DNA of 59,342 bases from Belliella filtrata (GCF_022549775.1 NZ_JAKZGP010000029.1:1-59342); one strand, 5' to 3'; positions 44,890-53,969 are shown, counted from the stretch's first letter. Program-made: numbers and translations. Notes: generated by a model not told the origin, from the sequence alone.

Positions 44890-45732
44890 TTAGCCTTCAA
44901 GAATTTTTAATAGCTCTTGAGTTTCTAAGCTTTTTTCTACTTCACCGAGTTTTTCAAAAGCTAAGTAGAGGTTTGTTGTAGTCCTTACGATGATATCCTT
45001 ATTTGTACATGGCTCAAAATATTCTTCTTTAGGGTTTATCTTCAAGTGATCAAGGTAATTGTGAATATCCTTTTTATTGAAGATCAATCCTTTGTTGAAA
45101 GCATTGATATAGAAGGTGTAGTCTTGAGATTTGTAAGTGAGAACAAAAAGATTTGGTAAATTGACACCATAAATAGGTAGTCCAAGTTTTTGAGCCACGA
45201 GCAAATATATAGCACAAAGACTTATAGGGTTTCCTTTCCTACTTTCGATCACATTACTAAGCATGCTATTACCTGGGGAGTGAAAATTCTTGGTATTGGC
45301 AGAGAATCTCAAATTTCCAAATAGTACATGATTGATGTTGAGGATTTGGTCACGGGGAGGAAGGTCATTTTTGAAGCCCGTCCATACATCGAAATATATC
45401 TGATGCATGTCAGCATTCAATTTGTCAAAATCAAGGTCTGGATATTGAAATGTATTGATGATCCAAAGACCAGTAAGAAGATCCTGTTCAGGGGATTGTA
45501 CCCAATCTGTCAACCGGTCTTTCAGTAGGGAGAATTGTAATTTGTGTACGAGATCTTCAATTTCTTTTTGTAGCTCAGGGTTGAAGCTATCTTCCCATTT
45601 TTTTTCTAAAACCGGTATAATTTGATGCCCTAAGGATATGATTTTGTCTTGAACATGGGATTTCACTTCTAGATCATTGTCATCTAAAAGTGAAATCAGT
45701 GCATCCAATTCATTTTCTGTCAAGCTACTCAT
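44890..45732 (-). CDS. SirB1-like transglutaminase-fold protein
   Basis: A 280-residue protein. An N-terminal helical region (MSSLTENELDALISLLDDND) leads to the Transglut_core2/SirB1 domain: INHVLFGNLRFSANTKNF, SMLSNVIESRKGNPISLCAIYLLVAQKLGLPIYGV (Cys where the transglutaminase-like Cys lies) and later TYKSQDYTFYINAFNKG. Homologues are usually cytosolic with uncertain activity. Before the IS inserted, only about a dozen bases separated it from the convergent redoxin gene. Confidence 0.9.
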   Translation of the reverse strand: MSSLTENELDALISLLDDNDLEVKSHVQDKIISLGHQIIPVLEKKWEDSFNPELQKEIEDLVHKLQFSLLKDRLTDWVQSPEQDLLTGLWIINTFQYPDLDFDKLNADMHQIYFDVWTGFKNDLPPRDQILNINHVLFGNLRFSANTKNFHSPGNSMLSNVIESRKGNPISLCAIYLLVAQKLGLPIYGVNLPNLFVLTYKSQDYTFYINAFNKGLIFNKKDIHNYLDHLKINPKEEYFEPCTNKDIIVRTTTNLYLAFEKLGEVEKSLETQELLKILEG

Positions 45733-45854
45733 GATTTGTTTCGTTTTACCTTTTTTCCTGATTCAATTACGAGTATTGCTGATGATATGATTTGTTTTGG
45801 GTTGATTGATAGGTTATCTACTTCTTAATCAATTAAATATTAATTTCAAAAAGA

Positions 45855-47483
45855 CTATGTTTGAATCACTCCTACATTGAATTTTTCTGTGATGGGTGCA
45901 TGATCGGCAGCTTCTATTCCCATGCTGATCACATTTCGAGTTTCCGCTGGATCTATCACTCCATCTACCCACAGTCTAGATGCTGCGTAATAAGGGCTTA
46001 GCTCTTCATCATACTTGGCTTTGATCTCATCGAGGAGTTTGTTTTCATCTTCTTGAGAGATTTCTTTACCAGTTTTTTTTAAAGAAGCCACTTTGATTTG
46101 AAGTAAAGTTTTGGCAGCAGAAGCTCCAGACATGACGGCCATTTGTGCTGTAGGCCAGGAGAAAATAAGCCTTGGATCATAAGCTTTGCCACACATGGCA
46201 TAGTTTCCCGCACCATAAGAGTTACCGATGATGATGGTAAATTTTGGGACTACAGAGTTGGCCATGGCATTGACCATTTTTGCACCATCTTTGATAATAC
46301 CACCATGTTCTGCTTTACTTCCCACCATGAATCCAGATACGTCTTGGATAAATAGGAGAGGGATCTTGCGCTGATTACAATTCATAATGAACCTTGCAGC
46401 TTTGTCAGCAGAATCAGAGTAAATCACGCCACCCATCTGCATTTCACCTTTCTTTGTTTTGACGATCTTTCTTTGATTTGCAATGATTCCTATAGCCCAA
46501 CCGTCAATTCTAGCTGTACCACATAACAGTGTTTTGCCGTATTCTTTTTTATATTCTTCGAAGATGGAGTCGTCGACCAAATGTTCTATGACTTCTTTCA
46601 TGTCATATGGCTTCACGCGTTCCGTAGGAAATATACCATACAAGTCGCTGATGTTCTTTTTTGGCTCTAAGCTTTCTGCTCTGTTAAAGCCAGCTTTCTC
46701 AAATGTGCCTATTTTATCAAATATATTCCTGATAGCATCTAGACAAGATTGGTCAGAGTCAAATTTGTTGTCAGTGACTCCAGAAATCTCACAATGAGTA
46801 GAAGCACCTCCAAGAGTTTCGTTATCTATTTGTTCTCCTATTGCTGCCTTGACCAAGTACGACCCTGCCAAAAATATAGATCCTGTTTTGTCTACGATCA
46901 TTGCTTCGTCAGACATGATGGGAAGGTAGGCTCCTCCAGCTACACAGCTTCCCATGATTGCAGCCACTTGAATGATTCCCATAGAGGACATCTTGGCATT
47001 GTTTCTGAACTGTCTACCAAAGTGCTCTTTGTCGGGAAAAATTTCATTTTGCATAGGCAGAAAAACCCCTGCACTATCAACCAAATAAACTATTGGCAAC
47101 CTGTTTTCCATGGCTATTTCTTGAGCTCGAAGGTTTTTTTTGGCAGTCATTGGAAACCAAGCTCCAGCTTTGACAGTAGCATCATTTGCGACGATCATAC
47201 ACATGCGTCCTTTGATATACCCAATTCCCGTCACTACTCCTGCCGAAGGACATCCACCTTCTTCTTCATACATGCCATCTGCTGCAAATGCACCAATCTC
47301 CAAAAAATCAGTATCCTTGTCCCGTAAATAAGCTATTCTTTCTCTTGCTGTTAGTTTGCCTTTTTCGTGCTCTTTAGCAATTCTTTTTTCACCACCCCCA
47401 AGTTTTACTTTTTCCAATTTTTCTTTGAGGTGAAAAAGTAGCTCTTTATTTTGTGCTTCATTGTTCTTGAAAGTATTATCCAT
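45855..47483 (-). CDS. acyl-CoA carboxylase beta subunit (MCC-like carboxyltransferase)
   Basis: A 542-residue biotin-dependent carboxyltransferase. Motifs: GGGEKRIAKEHEKGKLTARE at the N-terminus, VDSAGVFLPMQNEIFPD, GSCVAGGAYLPIMSDEAMI, GGASTHCEISGV, FIQDVSGFMVG, and GNSYGAGNYAMCGKAYDPRL. The GNYAMCGKAY type is closer to methylcrotonoyl- or geranoyl-CoA carboxylase than to propionyl-CoA carboxylase. No biotin carboxylase subunit is nearby. It carboxylates a branched or propionyl acyl-CoA; the substrate is unconfirmed. Confidence 0.93.
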   Translation of the reverse strand: MDNTFKNNEAQNKELLFHLKEKLEKVKLGGGEKRIAKEHEKGKLTARERIAYLRDKDTDFLEIGAFAADGMYEEEGGCPSAGVVTGIGYIKGRMCMIVANDATVKAGAWFPMTAKKNLRAQEIAMENRLPIVYLVDSAGVFLPMQNEIFPDKEHFGRQFRNNAKMSSMGIIQVAAIMGSCVAGGAYLPIMSDEAMIVDKTGSIFLAGSYLVKAAIGEQIDNETLGGASTHCEISGVTDNKFDSDQSCLDAIRNIFDKIGTFEKAGFNRAESLEPKKNISDLYGIFPTERVKPYDMKEVIEHLVDDSIFEEYKKEYGKTLLCGTARIDGWAIGIIANQRKIVKTKKGEMQMGGVIYSDSADKAARFIMNCNQRKIPLLFIQDVSGFMVGSKAEHGGIIKDGAKMVNAMANSVVPKFTIIIGNSYGAGNYAMCGKAYDPRLIFSWPTAQMAVMSGASAAKTLLQIKVASLKKTGKEISQEDENKLLDEIKAKYDEELSPYYAASRLWVDGVIDPAETRNVISMGIEAADHAPITEKFNVGVIQT

Positions 47484-47790
47484 AAAGTTTTTTGGGTTTA
47501 ATTTATCGTTTAAGATAGCTTAATACATCATAATTACCAAAGAAGTGATTATGGTAACTTTAGAATTGAATTGAATCTTAGTGATCCACACCATTTTAGC
47601 TTTTATCTATCCAAAGCTAAAATGGGAAAATTAACAACAATGAGAATGCATACCTGTTCAGGAGTGAAAAAGTTTCTATTGATACTTCGACATAGAATAA
47701 AAGAGATATTGATTGATATGATATCGCCTCATAAACGCTTTAAGGTGTAAAGTTTACTCAAGAAGAAATGAATAGTGTAATTTCAATCAT
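47484..47790. other. intergenic region with a 13-bp palindrome
   Basis: No gene supported. CCATTTTAGCTTT (47591-47603) and AAAGCTAAAATGG (47613-47625) form a perfect hairpin with a nine-base loop. No T run follows on either strand, so it is either an operator of the carboxylase gene (108 bases from its ATG) or the end of the amidase transcript. Confidence 0.5.
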
Positions 47791-48591
47791 TTATAGTGAT
47801 TCGATATCTTCTTTGTAAGCTTTGATCGAGCGGTAAATAGCTGAGGCAAGATAAGTCTGACCATCTTTGCTATTGAGGAATCTTTCCTCGTTGGCATTAG
47901 AGATAAAGCCTAATTCTACCAATACCGAAGGCATACTTGTAGTCCAGAGCACATAAAAAGGCGCTTGTTTTACACCTCGGCTGTGGCGACTCACTCTTCC
48001 TGTAAAATCAGACTCAATCTTTGATGCAAGGGAAAGACTGTTTGAGAGAAAGGCCTTTTGCATGATATTGAACATGATGTAGGATTCAGGCGAAGTCGGG
48101 TCAAAACCTTCATAGTTCTCTTTGTAATTATCCTCAAGGAGAATTACTGAGTTTTCTTTCTTTACGATGTCAAAGTTAGCTTCGAAGTTTTTGGTACCCA
48201 TCACAAAAGTCTCTGTACCATATGCCGATCTGTTTGCTGCAGAGTTACAGTGAATCGAAATGAACAGATCAGCTTTATTTCTATTGGCAATGTTAGACCG
48301 CTCTTTCAAATCAACAAATACATCGGATTGTCTCGTATAGATGACCTTTACATCAGGAATGTTTTCTTGAATGTATTTACCAACTTGTATGGCTACTTTC
48401 AGGGTAATGTCCTTTTCTCTACTGCTAGATCCCAGAGCTCCAGGGTCTTTGCCGCCGTGACCTGCGTCGATCACAATTGTCTTCAATTTGAATTCAGGAG
48501 CTCTACTTCCCGTTGGGTGAAAGCTCATAAAAAGGACTGAAAAAGTAATTAAAGAAATAACTAGAATATTTTTAACTTGAAGGCGTTTCAT
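47791..48591 (-). CDS. N-acetylmuramoyl-L-alanine amidase (Amidase_3, AmiC type)
   Basis: About 266 residues from the inner ATG at 48591 (a second ATG is at 48597). N-terminal signal or anchor (MKRLQVKNILVISLITFSVL). Zinc ligands: His in VIDAGHGGKDPGA, Glu in SSREKDITLK, and His in ISIHCNSAAN; the catalytic Glu is in VLVELGFISN. It cleaves the peptide stem from muramic acid at division. It is divergent from lptD with about 55 bases between, a pairing recalled from other Bacteroidota. Confidence 0.94.
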   Translation of the reverse strand: MKRLQVKNILVISLITFSVLFMSFHPTGSRAPEFKLKTIVIDAGHGGKDPGALGSSSREKDITLKVAIQVGKYIQENIPDVKVIYTRQSDVFVDLKERSNIANRNKADLFISIHCNSAANRSAYGTETFVMGTKNFEANFDIVKKENSVILLEDNYKENYEGFDPTSPESYIMFNIMQKAFLSNSLSLASKIESDFTGRVSRHSRGVKQAPFYVLWTTSMPSVLVELGFISNANEERFLNSKDGQTYLASAIYRSIKAYKEDIESL

Positions 48592-48615
48592 AAGCATTAA
48601 ATACCATTAACTTTG
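48585..48615 (+). promoter_or_regulatory. candidate lptD promoter
   Basis: TTTC (48585-48588), 19 bases, TAACTTTG (48608-48615). The second box matches TAnnTTTG exactly and the first is one base off. The predicted start, about 48620, lies before the TTG at 48648. Confidence 0.45.
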
Positions 48616-48647
48616 CTCGTTCGAAATTTAGAAATTTTTAAACAAAT

Positions 48648-51425
48648 TTGATTCAATCGGTGCGGAATATCAAGCTCCATTTCATATTACTACTCCTATT
48701 GTGGATTTTACCTCAATTGGTTCTATCCCAAGATAGGAGGACTAGAAGGGTTGAAGTGCCCATTGTAGCCCCAGATTCTATCCTGACAGCTCCAAAGACC
48801 TCGTTACCCCAACTTGAAAACCCTGAAATTATACTTTCTGATAGCCTTCCCGAAAATGACTCTACAAAGGTAGTGCCTAAAGGTGATATTCAGACCATAA
48901 TCAATTATTATGGTGAAGATAGTATCATTACCGATTTTGCTCAAAACAAGCTTTTTTTACATAAGGATGCTTGGTTCGAATATGGAAATATAAGATTAGA
49001 TGCGGATTTGATCATTATAGACTGGGATAAAAGTGAAATTTTTGCCTCTGGAGTAGTTGATTCATTGGGTAATATTCAAGGAAACCCAATGTTCAAAGAA
49101 GGAAATACTTCCTATGAAATCAGAAAGGAGATGAGGTATAATTTCAAATCCCAAAGGGCTATAATCAAAGATGTAGTTACTGAACAGCAAGATGGCCTAC
49201 TCAGAGGTGAGACGATCAAGAAAACAACAGATGGTAGCATCTATATGGATCATGGATTTTATACTACTTGTAATTTGGCAGAGCCTCATTGGCATATCAA
49301 TGCGGCAAAGATAAAGTCCATAAGGGGAAAGCAAGTTGTAACAGGTCCATTCAATCTGTATTTCAATAATATACCAACACCTTTTGGTTTACCATTTGGG
49401 ATTATCCCGGATACACCAGAAGAAAAAATGTCAGGAATAATTTTTCCTTCATATGGTCAAGAGCAGCGTAGAGGTCTCTTTTTAAGAGATTTTGGGTATT
49501 ATTTTGCATTCAATGATTATATACATACCCGATTGACGGGAGATATTTTTTCTAATGGAGGTTGGGGAGCCAAGGCCTCATCCATTTACAAAAGAAGGTA
49601 TAAGTTCAATGGTAGCTTTAATGTAGATTTTCAAAGCTTCAAAAGTCCAGAAACTGAATTGAACCCGCTTGACTTCACATCTGTCTGGGTAAGCTGGCAG
49701 CATACCCCAGAGACAAGAGGGAATTCAAGGTTCTCAGCATCAGTCAATGCTGGTACTCAGAACTATAATAATAATGTCGTGAACCCGAATAACTTTGTTA
49801 ACAATGTCAGGGCAGATTTCAACTCAAACATTGCTTATAGTAAAACCTTTGCGGGGACACCTTTTAGCATGTCTGCAAATCTTCGACATTCCCAAAACAT
49901 CAATACTGATGAAGTTAATTTGACACTTCCTGATATAGCCGTCAATATGAATCGGCAAAACCCATTTCAGAACATCAGTAAGTTCGAACCTTTGAAAACG
50001 CTCAACATTGCATGGAACTTTAACATGCAAAACTCTATCACCAATAGAATAACTCCAGCATTGGGAGTTCAAAACTTGGTTTTTCAGCAAGATTTTGGAG
50101 AAGAACAATTCGAAGAGCCATCTGTCACCCCCTTCAACTTTGCTAATCTTCCACAGCTATTTAGAGATGCAAATAATGGAGCCAGAAATACCATTCCAAT
50201 TTCTTCTAATTTTACTTTGTTCAAGTTTTTTACAGGAACAGCGTCAGCAAACTATACGGAACTTTGGTATCTTGAAAAAATCAATTATTACTACAATGAT
50301 GTAGAGAATAGGGTAGATAGAATTGTTGAGAATGGGTTTAATAGGGTAGGCTTTTATACATCATCTTTCGCTTTGAATACCAATGTGTATGGGATGTATA
50401 TATTGAAAAACAGCAAAAAAATCGAGAGAATTAGGCATCACATGCAGCCTTCTTTTGGTTTCAATTATACCCCTGACTTTTCTAATCCTGCATTTGGTTA
50501 TTATCAAAATGTTCAAGTAGATAGTACTGGAAGAACCCAGCTTTATTCAAGACATCAAGGATTTATATTTCAAGGAGCGCCTCTGGGAGAGTCTAGATCT
50601 TTGAGTATATCGATAAGAAATGTGTTGGAAGCTAAGATCAGAACCGAAAGTGATACCGCAGAAGCAAAGACTAAAAAGATTCCATTGCTTCAAACATTGA
50701 ATCTAAATACGAATTATAACTTTGCCGCTGATTCATTTCAGCTAGCTCCTATCAATATGAGTACTCGGACGGCATTTTTTGACAACAAGTTATCTGTAAA
50801 CTTATCAGGAACTTTAGACCCGTATGCCACAGCTACCTCTAGAACAGCTCAAGGTCAAGAGACGACTAGAAGGGTCAATGATTATGCATGGAGAAGGGGA
50901 CAAGGAATAGGTACTTTGCGGAATGCTACACTAAACCTCAATGGTAGTCTGAATCCAAGCCAGAATCAGAAGTCACCAGGTGAAGTGAGAGATGATATTA
51001 CCAATGATTTCTTGCAGCAAGGTGGTCAGATGAATGAGTTTGTGGAGAATGAAATCACCAGAATAGTCAATGATCCTAGTCAGTATATCGATTGGAGTAT
51101 ACCTTGGAACCTTGGTTTTGGGTATAACCTCTCTTACAATAGACAGCCAAGCGGCAATACCAATATCACGCAAGCATTGAATATCAATGGTGATTTGAGT
51201 TTGACTGAAAAGTGGAAGGTGAACTTCAATACTGGCTATGATTTCTCTACGGCAAAGATTACCCAAACGATGATATCCATAGCCAGAGACCTGCATTGTT
51301 GGCAAATGAATGTGTCTTGGATACCTTTCGGTACCTTCACTTCATACAGTGTAGATATCAGGGTGAAATCAGCCATACTTCAAGATTTGAAAGTGAGTAG
51401 AAGAAGATCATTCTTCGATAGGTAA
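48648..51425 (+). CDS. lptD: LPS-assembly outer-membrane protein LptD
   Basis: A 925-residue protein: signal (KLHFILLLLLWILPQLVLSQ), OstA/LptA-like N-terminal domain (about 60-210: INYYGEDSIITDFAQNKLFL, DADLIIIDWDKSEIFASGV), then a long beta-barrel region with alternating aromatic strands and a C-terminus SRRRSFFDR. It inserts LPS into the outer leaflet with LptE. The start is TTG at 48648, or GTG at 48660; no ATG precedes the signal. Divergent from the amidase gene. Confidence 0.93.
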   Translation: MIQSVRNIKLHFILLLLLWILPQLVLSQDRRTRRVEVPIVAPDSILTAPKTSLPQLENPEIILSDSLPENDSTKVVPKGDIQTIINYYGEDSIITDFAQNKLFLHKDAWFEYGNIRLDADLIIIDWDKSEIFASGVVDSLGNIQGNPMFKEGNTSYEIRKEMRYNFKSQRAIIKDVVTEQQDGLLRGETIKKTTDGSIYMDHGFYTTCNLAEPHWHINAAKIKSIRGKQVVTGPFNLYFNNIPTPFGLPFGIIPDTPEEKMSGIIFPSYGQEQRRGLFLRDFGYYFAFNDYIHTRLTGDIFSNGGWGAKASSIYKRRYKFNGSFNVDFQSFKSPETELNPLDFTSVWVSWQHTPETRGNSRFSASVNAGTQNYNNNVVNPNNFVNNVRADFNSNIAYSKTFAGTPFSMSANLRHSQNINTDEVNLTLPDIAVNMNRQNPFQNISKFEPLKTLNIAWNFNMQNSITNRITPALGVQNLVFQQDFGEEQFEEPSVTPFNFANLPQLFRDANNGARNTIPISSNFTLFKFFTGTASANYTELWYLEKINYYYNDVENRVDRIVENGFNRVGFYTSSFALNTNVYGMYILKNSKKIERIRHHMQPSFGFNYTPDFSNPAFGYYQNVQVDSTGRTQLYSRHQGFIFQGAPLGESRSLSISIRNVLEAKIRTESDTAEAKTKKIPLLQTLNLNTNYNFAADSFQLAPINMSTRTAFFDNKLSVNLSGTLDPYATATSRTAQGQETTRRVNDYAWRRGQGIGTLRNATLNLNGSLNPSQNQKSPGEVRDDITNDFLQQGGQMNEFVENEITRIVNDPSQYIDWSIPWNLGFGYNLSYNRQPSGNTNITQALNINGDLSLTEKWKVNFNTGYDFSTAKITQTMISIARDLHCWQMNVSWIPFGTFTSYSVDIRVKSAILQDLKVSRRRSFFDR

Positions 51426-51586
51426 GCTAAGGGTTGTTATACAAGACCTTTGAGATGAATCTGAGATACAAGTTTTTTCCTACCCAATAAAATTTTGTAT
51501 TTGTTGTAGAAATATAGGTTCATTGATGAATTAGTAATGATTTGGGCTAGTTTTATATAATCAGAAAAAAAATGTTGAAAAATTTA

Positions 51587-51617
51587 TTTGTTTTTAAAAA
51601 TTGACCCTTTACATTTG
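51587..51617 (+). promoter_or_regulatory. promoter of the aromatic leader and shikimate operon
   Basis: TTTG (51587-51590), 19 bases, TACATTTG (51610-51617): an exact match to the Bacteroidota -33/-7 consensus with its usual spacing. Transcription would begin about 51621-51624, on top of the leader AUG at 51622. Confidence 0.75.
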
Positions 51618-51621
51618 AGGC

Positions 51622-51705
51622 ATGTTAAACGCAGTCCTTACATATTTTAGCTTCTTTTACTTTTACTTTCGTCCCCAAGGTCGAATCGGAGCTGCCTATT
51701 GCTAG
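51622..51705 (+). CDS. aromatic leader peptide of an attenuator
   Basis: A 27-codon frame: MLNAVLT, then YFSFFYFYF (residues 8-16), then RPQGRIGAAYC and TAG. Eight of nine consecutive residues are Phe or Tyr, the end-products of the pathway encoded downstream. The codons at 51643-51669 lie just before the antiterminator segment (51681-51693), as in Phe, Trp or His attenuators. The promoter places transcription start at or within a few bases of this ATG, so the peptide may be read from a leaderless mRNA. No leader-peptide family was searched. Confidence 0.85.
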   Translation: MLNAVLTYFSFFYFYFRPQGRIGAAYC

Positions 51706-51764
51706 ATAAAAAACAAATCAATCATACATGCAGACAAGCCCGATTCGAGAGAGTCGGGCTTTTT
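51681..51764 (+). promoter_or_regulatory. transcription attenuator (antiterminator/terminator switch)
   Basis: Antiterminator: TCGAATCGG-A-GCT (51681-51693) pairs with AGCCCGATTCGA (51737-51748), 12 pairs with one bulged A. Terminator: AAGCCCGATT (51736-51745) pairs with AGTCGGGCTT (51752-51761), one G-U, then five Ts (51760-51764). They share the same central segment, so only one can form. A ribosome stalled on Phe/Tyr codons leaves 51681-51693 free and permits read-through; one reaching the stop at 51703 covers part of it and favours termination 24 bases before the aro gene. Confidence 0.82.
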
Positions 51765-51787
51765 GTATTTCAAACCAATTAAAACTC

Positions 51788-52885
51788 ATGGAAAATCACT
51801 TACAAACAAAAGATTGGGGACTTGGCCTAAAAGGTCACGTGATCATCGCAGGACCGTGTAGCGCGGAAACCCCAGAGCAAATCGAGAAAGTATGTCTCGA
51901 TATGAAAAAGGAAAACATGATTCCAAACATCTTCAGGGCGGGAATTTGGAAACCTAGAACTAGACCAGGGAGCTTTGAAGGTATTGGAGAAGATGGTTTG
52001 AAATGGATGGAGATTGTAAGACATCACCTCAACATCCCTATCACGACAGAAGTAGGAAATGCTGCACACGTTGAGTTAGCATTAAAGCATAATGTGGATG
52101 TCCTATGGATAGGCGCAAGAACTACAGTCAACCCATTTGCTGTTCAAGAAATAGCTGATGCATTGCAGGGTGTGGATATTCCAGTTATGGTGAAAAACCC
52201 AATGAATCCGGACTTGCAATTGTGGCTTGGTGCTCTTGAAAGACTGCAAGCAGTAGGTATCAATAAACTTGCGGCTATTCATAGAGGATTCTCTGATTCA
52301 TACGATAAGAGGTTTAGGAACAAACCAAATTGGTCTATGCCGATTCACTTGAAAAGAGAATGGAAAGGAATGGAAGTGATCAATGATCCAAGCCATATTG
52401 TTGGAAATAGAGCTGGGATTTTGGAAACTTCTCAAAGAGCAATCAACTTTGGTTTGGATGGATTGATGATAGAAACGCACCATGATCCAGATAATGCTTG
52501 GTCTGATGCAAAGCAGCAAGTCACTCCAGCAGCATTGAAAGAGATCTTGTCAAAAATAGATTTCAAAACTACAGATGGATTTGAAAATCCAGGAGAGAGA
52601 TTGAATGACTTAAGAACAGCCGTAGATCACCTTGATGATCAATTGCTAGACTTGCTTCAAGAGAGGTTTTCTTTGATTGATCAAATTGGTGCTTACAAAA
52701 GAGAACACAATTTGACAGTATTCCAGTCAGATAGATGGAAGTTTGTAATGGAGTCAAGGACTCAAAAAGGTGTCCAAAAGAATTTGAGTGAAAAATTCAT
52801 GAAAGAGTTATTATATTGTATCCATGAGGAGTCTGTAAAGAGACAGGAAAAACAATTAAGAGACGCTGACCCTGTAAAAAAATAA
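51788..52885 (+). CDS. bifunctional DAHP synthase / chorismate mutase (type II)
   Basis: About 365 residues from the ATG at 51788 (MENHLQTKDWGLGLKG). The DAHP synthase domain (about 1-270) has IIAGPCSAETPEQIE, RAGIWKPRTRPGSFEG, WIGARTTVNPF, VMVKNPMNPD and DPSHIVGNR. The C-terminal chorismate mutase helix bundle (about 275-355) has DLRTAVDHLDDQLLDLLQER and IGAYKREHN. It joins the first shikimate step to the branch toward Phe and Tyr. The ATG at 51728 lies inside the terminator and is rejected. aroB follows 2 bases after. Confidence 0.96.
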   Translation: MENHLQTKDWGLGLKGHVIIAGPCSAETPEQIEKVCLDMKKENMIPNIFRAGIWKPRTRPGSFEGIGEDGLKWMEIVRHHLNIPITTEVGNAAHVELALKHNVDVLWIGARTTVNPFAVQEIADALQGVDIPVMVKNPMNPDLQLWLGALERLQAVGINKLAAIHRGFSDSYDKRFRNKPNWSMPIHLKREWKGMEVINDPSHIVGNRAGILETSQRAINFGLDGLMIETHHDPDNAWSDAKQQVTPAALKEILSKIDFKTTDGFENPGERLNDLRTAVDHLDDQLLDLLQERFSLIDQIGAYKREHNLTVFQSDRWKFVMESRTQKGVQKNLSEKFMKELLYCIHEESVKRQEKQLRDADPVKK

Positions 52886-52887
52886 AA

Positions 52888-53931
52888 TTGGAATCAATAA
52901 TATTTTCTAGTTCCATCAAGATTGATTTGAAGGGATTTCTAAGTAGGCAGAAGTATTCACGACTTGGATTGATAATGGATAGCAACACGTTTCGTGATTG
53001 CTATCCATTGATTCAAGATGGAATACCCAATCATGATTATTTTGTGTTTGAGGCTGGCGAAGTGAACAAAACCCTAAAAACATGCATTGAAATTTGGGAA
53101 TGGATGACCAACTTGGGTCTAGATAGAAAGGCCCTCATGATCAACTTGGGAGGAGGAGTAACAGGGGATATGGGTGGGTTTTGCGCAAGTACTTACAAGC
53201 GAGGCATACCTTTTATCAATATCCCAACTTCACTTCTATCACAAGTGGATGCAAGCGTAGGAGGAAAGTTAGGGGTAGACTTCAACGGTTTCAAAAATCA
53301 CATCGGCGTGTTTACAGGACCCTTGGCAGTCTTGATCTCCGATGAATTTCTCAAAACACTTCCACCAGAAGAGTTACGGTCAGGATATGCAGAAGTCCTC
53401 AAGCATGGATTAATTCAAAACGCAGATTATTTCTCAAGTTTGAAAGTTTCGAATTGGGAGAGCCAAGACTGGAAGACAATCATAGAGAAATCTGTCAGTA
53501 TCAAAAAAGAAGTAGTAAGCAAGGATCCAAAGGAGGCAGGATTGAGAAAGATTCTTAATTTTGGACATACCATAGGACATGCATTTGAATCATTCTATTT
53601 AGATACTGATCATCATTTACTTCATGGAGAGGCCATAGCGATAGGAATGATTACAGAAGCTTATTTGTCTAGCTTCAAGACTGGACTTTCAAAAGATGAA
53701 TTGAAACTCGTTTCTGATGTTTTGCTGAAAGTTTATGGCAAGTTTGATTTTCCTAAAGAAGATGTTTCGGAAATCATCAACTTGTGCAGTCAAGACAAAA
53801 AGAATGAAGCTGATCGCATAAATTTTTCGCTTCTTAGCTCAATAGGGAGATGTGAGTACAACATTCCTGTTTCACCTGAAGAAATTGCTAGTGCAATTAC
53901 CTACTATCAATCGCTCACCTCTCAATCTTAA
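52888..53931 (+). CDS. aroB: 3-dehydroquinate synthase AroB
   Basis: A 347-residue AroB: GGGVTGDMGGFCASTYKRGI, IPTSLLSQVDASVGGKLGVDF, GYAEVLKHGLI and LNFGHTIGHAFES with the zinc ligands. The start is TTG at 52888, just after the DAHP synthase stop; no ATG precedes the conserved region. It performs the second shikimate step and is clearly in the same transcript. Confidence 0.96.
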   Translation: MESIIFSSSIKIDLKGFLSRQKYSRLGLIMDSNTFRDCYPLIQDGIPNHDYFVFEAGEVNKTLKTCIEIWEWMTNLGLDRKALMINLGGGVTGDMGGFCASTYKRGIPFINIPTSLLSQVDASVGGKLGVDFNGFKNHIGVFTGPLAVLISDEFLKTLPPEELRSGYAEVLKHGLIQNADYFSSLKVSNWESQDWKTIIEKSVSIKKEVVSKDPKEAGLRKILNFGHTIGHAFESFYLDTDHHLLHGEAIAIGMITEAYLSSFKTGLSKDELKLVSDVLLKVYGKFDFPKEDVSEIINLCSQDKKNEADRINFSLLSSIGRCEYNIPVSPEEIASAITYYQSLTSQS

Positions 53932-53969
53932 TAACATATTAAACCACTACTACTAGTCTTATCAAACCT

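Noticed and set aside
46749-47327. Plus-strand 192-codon frame opposite the carboxylase gene
   Set aside because: Cys/Ser/His-rich translation typical of an antisense shadow; the minus strand is a full-length conserved enzyme.
47640-47720. Short plus-strand peptide starting MRMHTCSG
   Set aside because: Stops after about two dozen codons, has no conserved feature and no promoter; chance frame.
51728-51787. ATG at 51728 as start of the DAHP synthase
   Set aside because: The added 20 codons are the terminator stem-loop itself, and the protein family starts near 51788.
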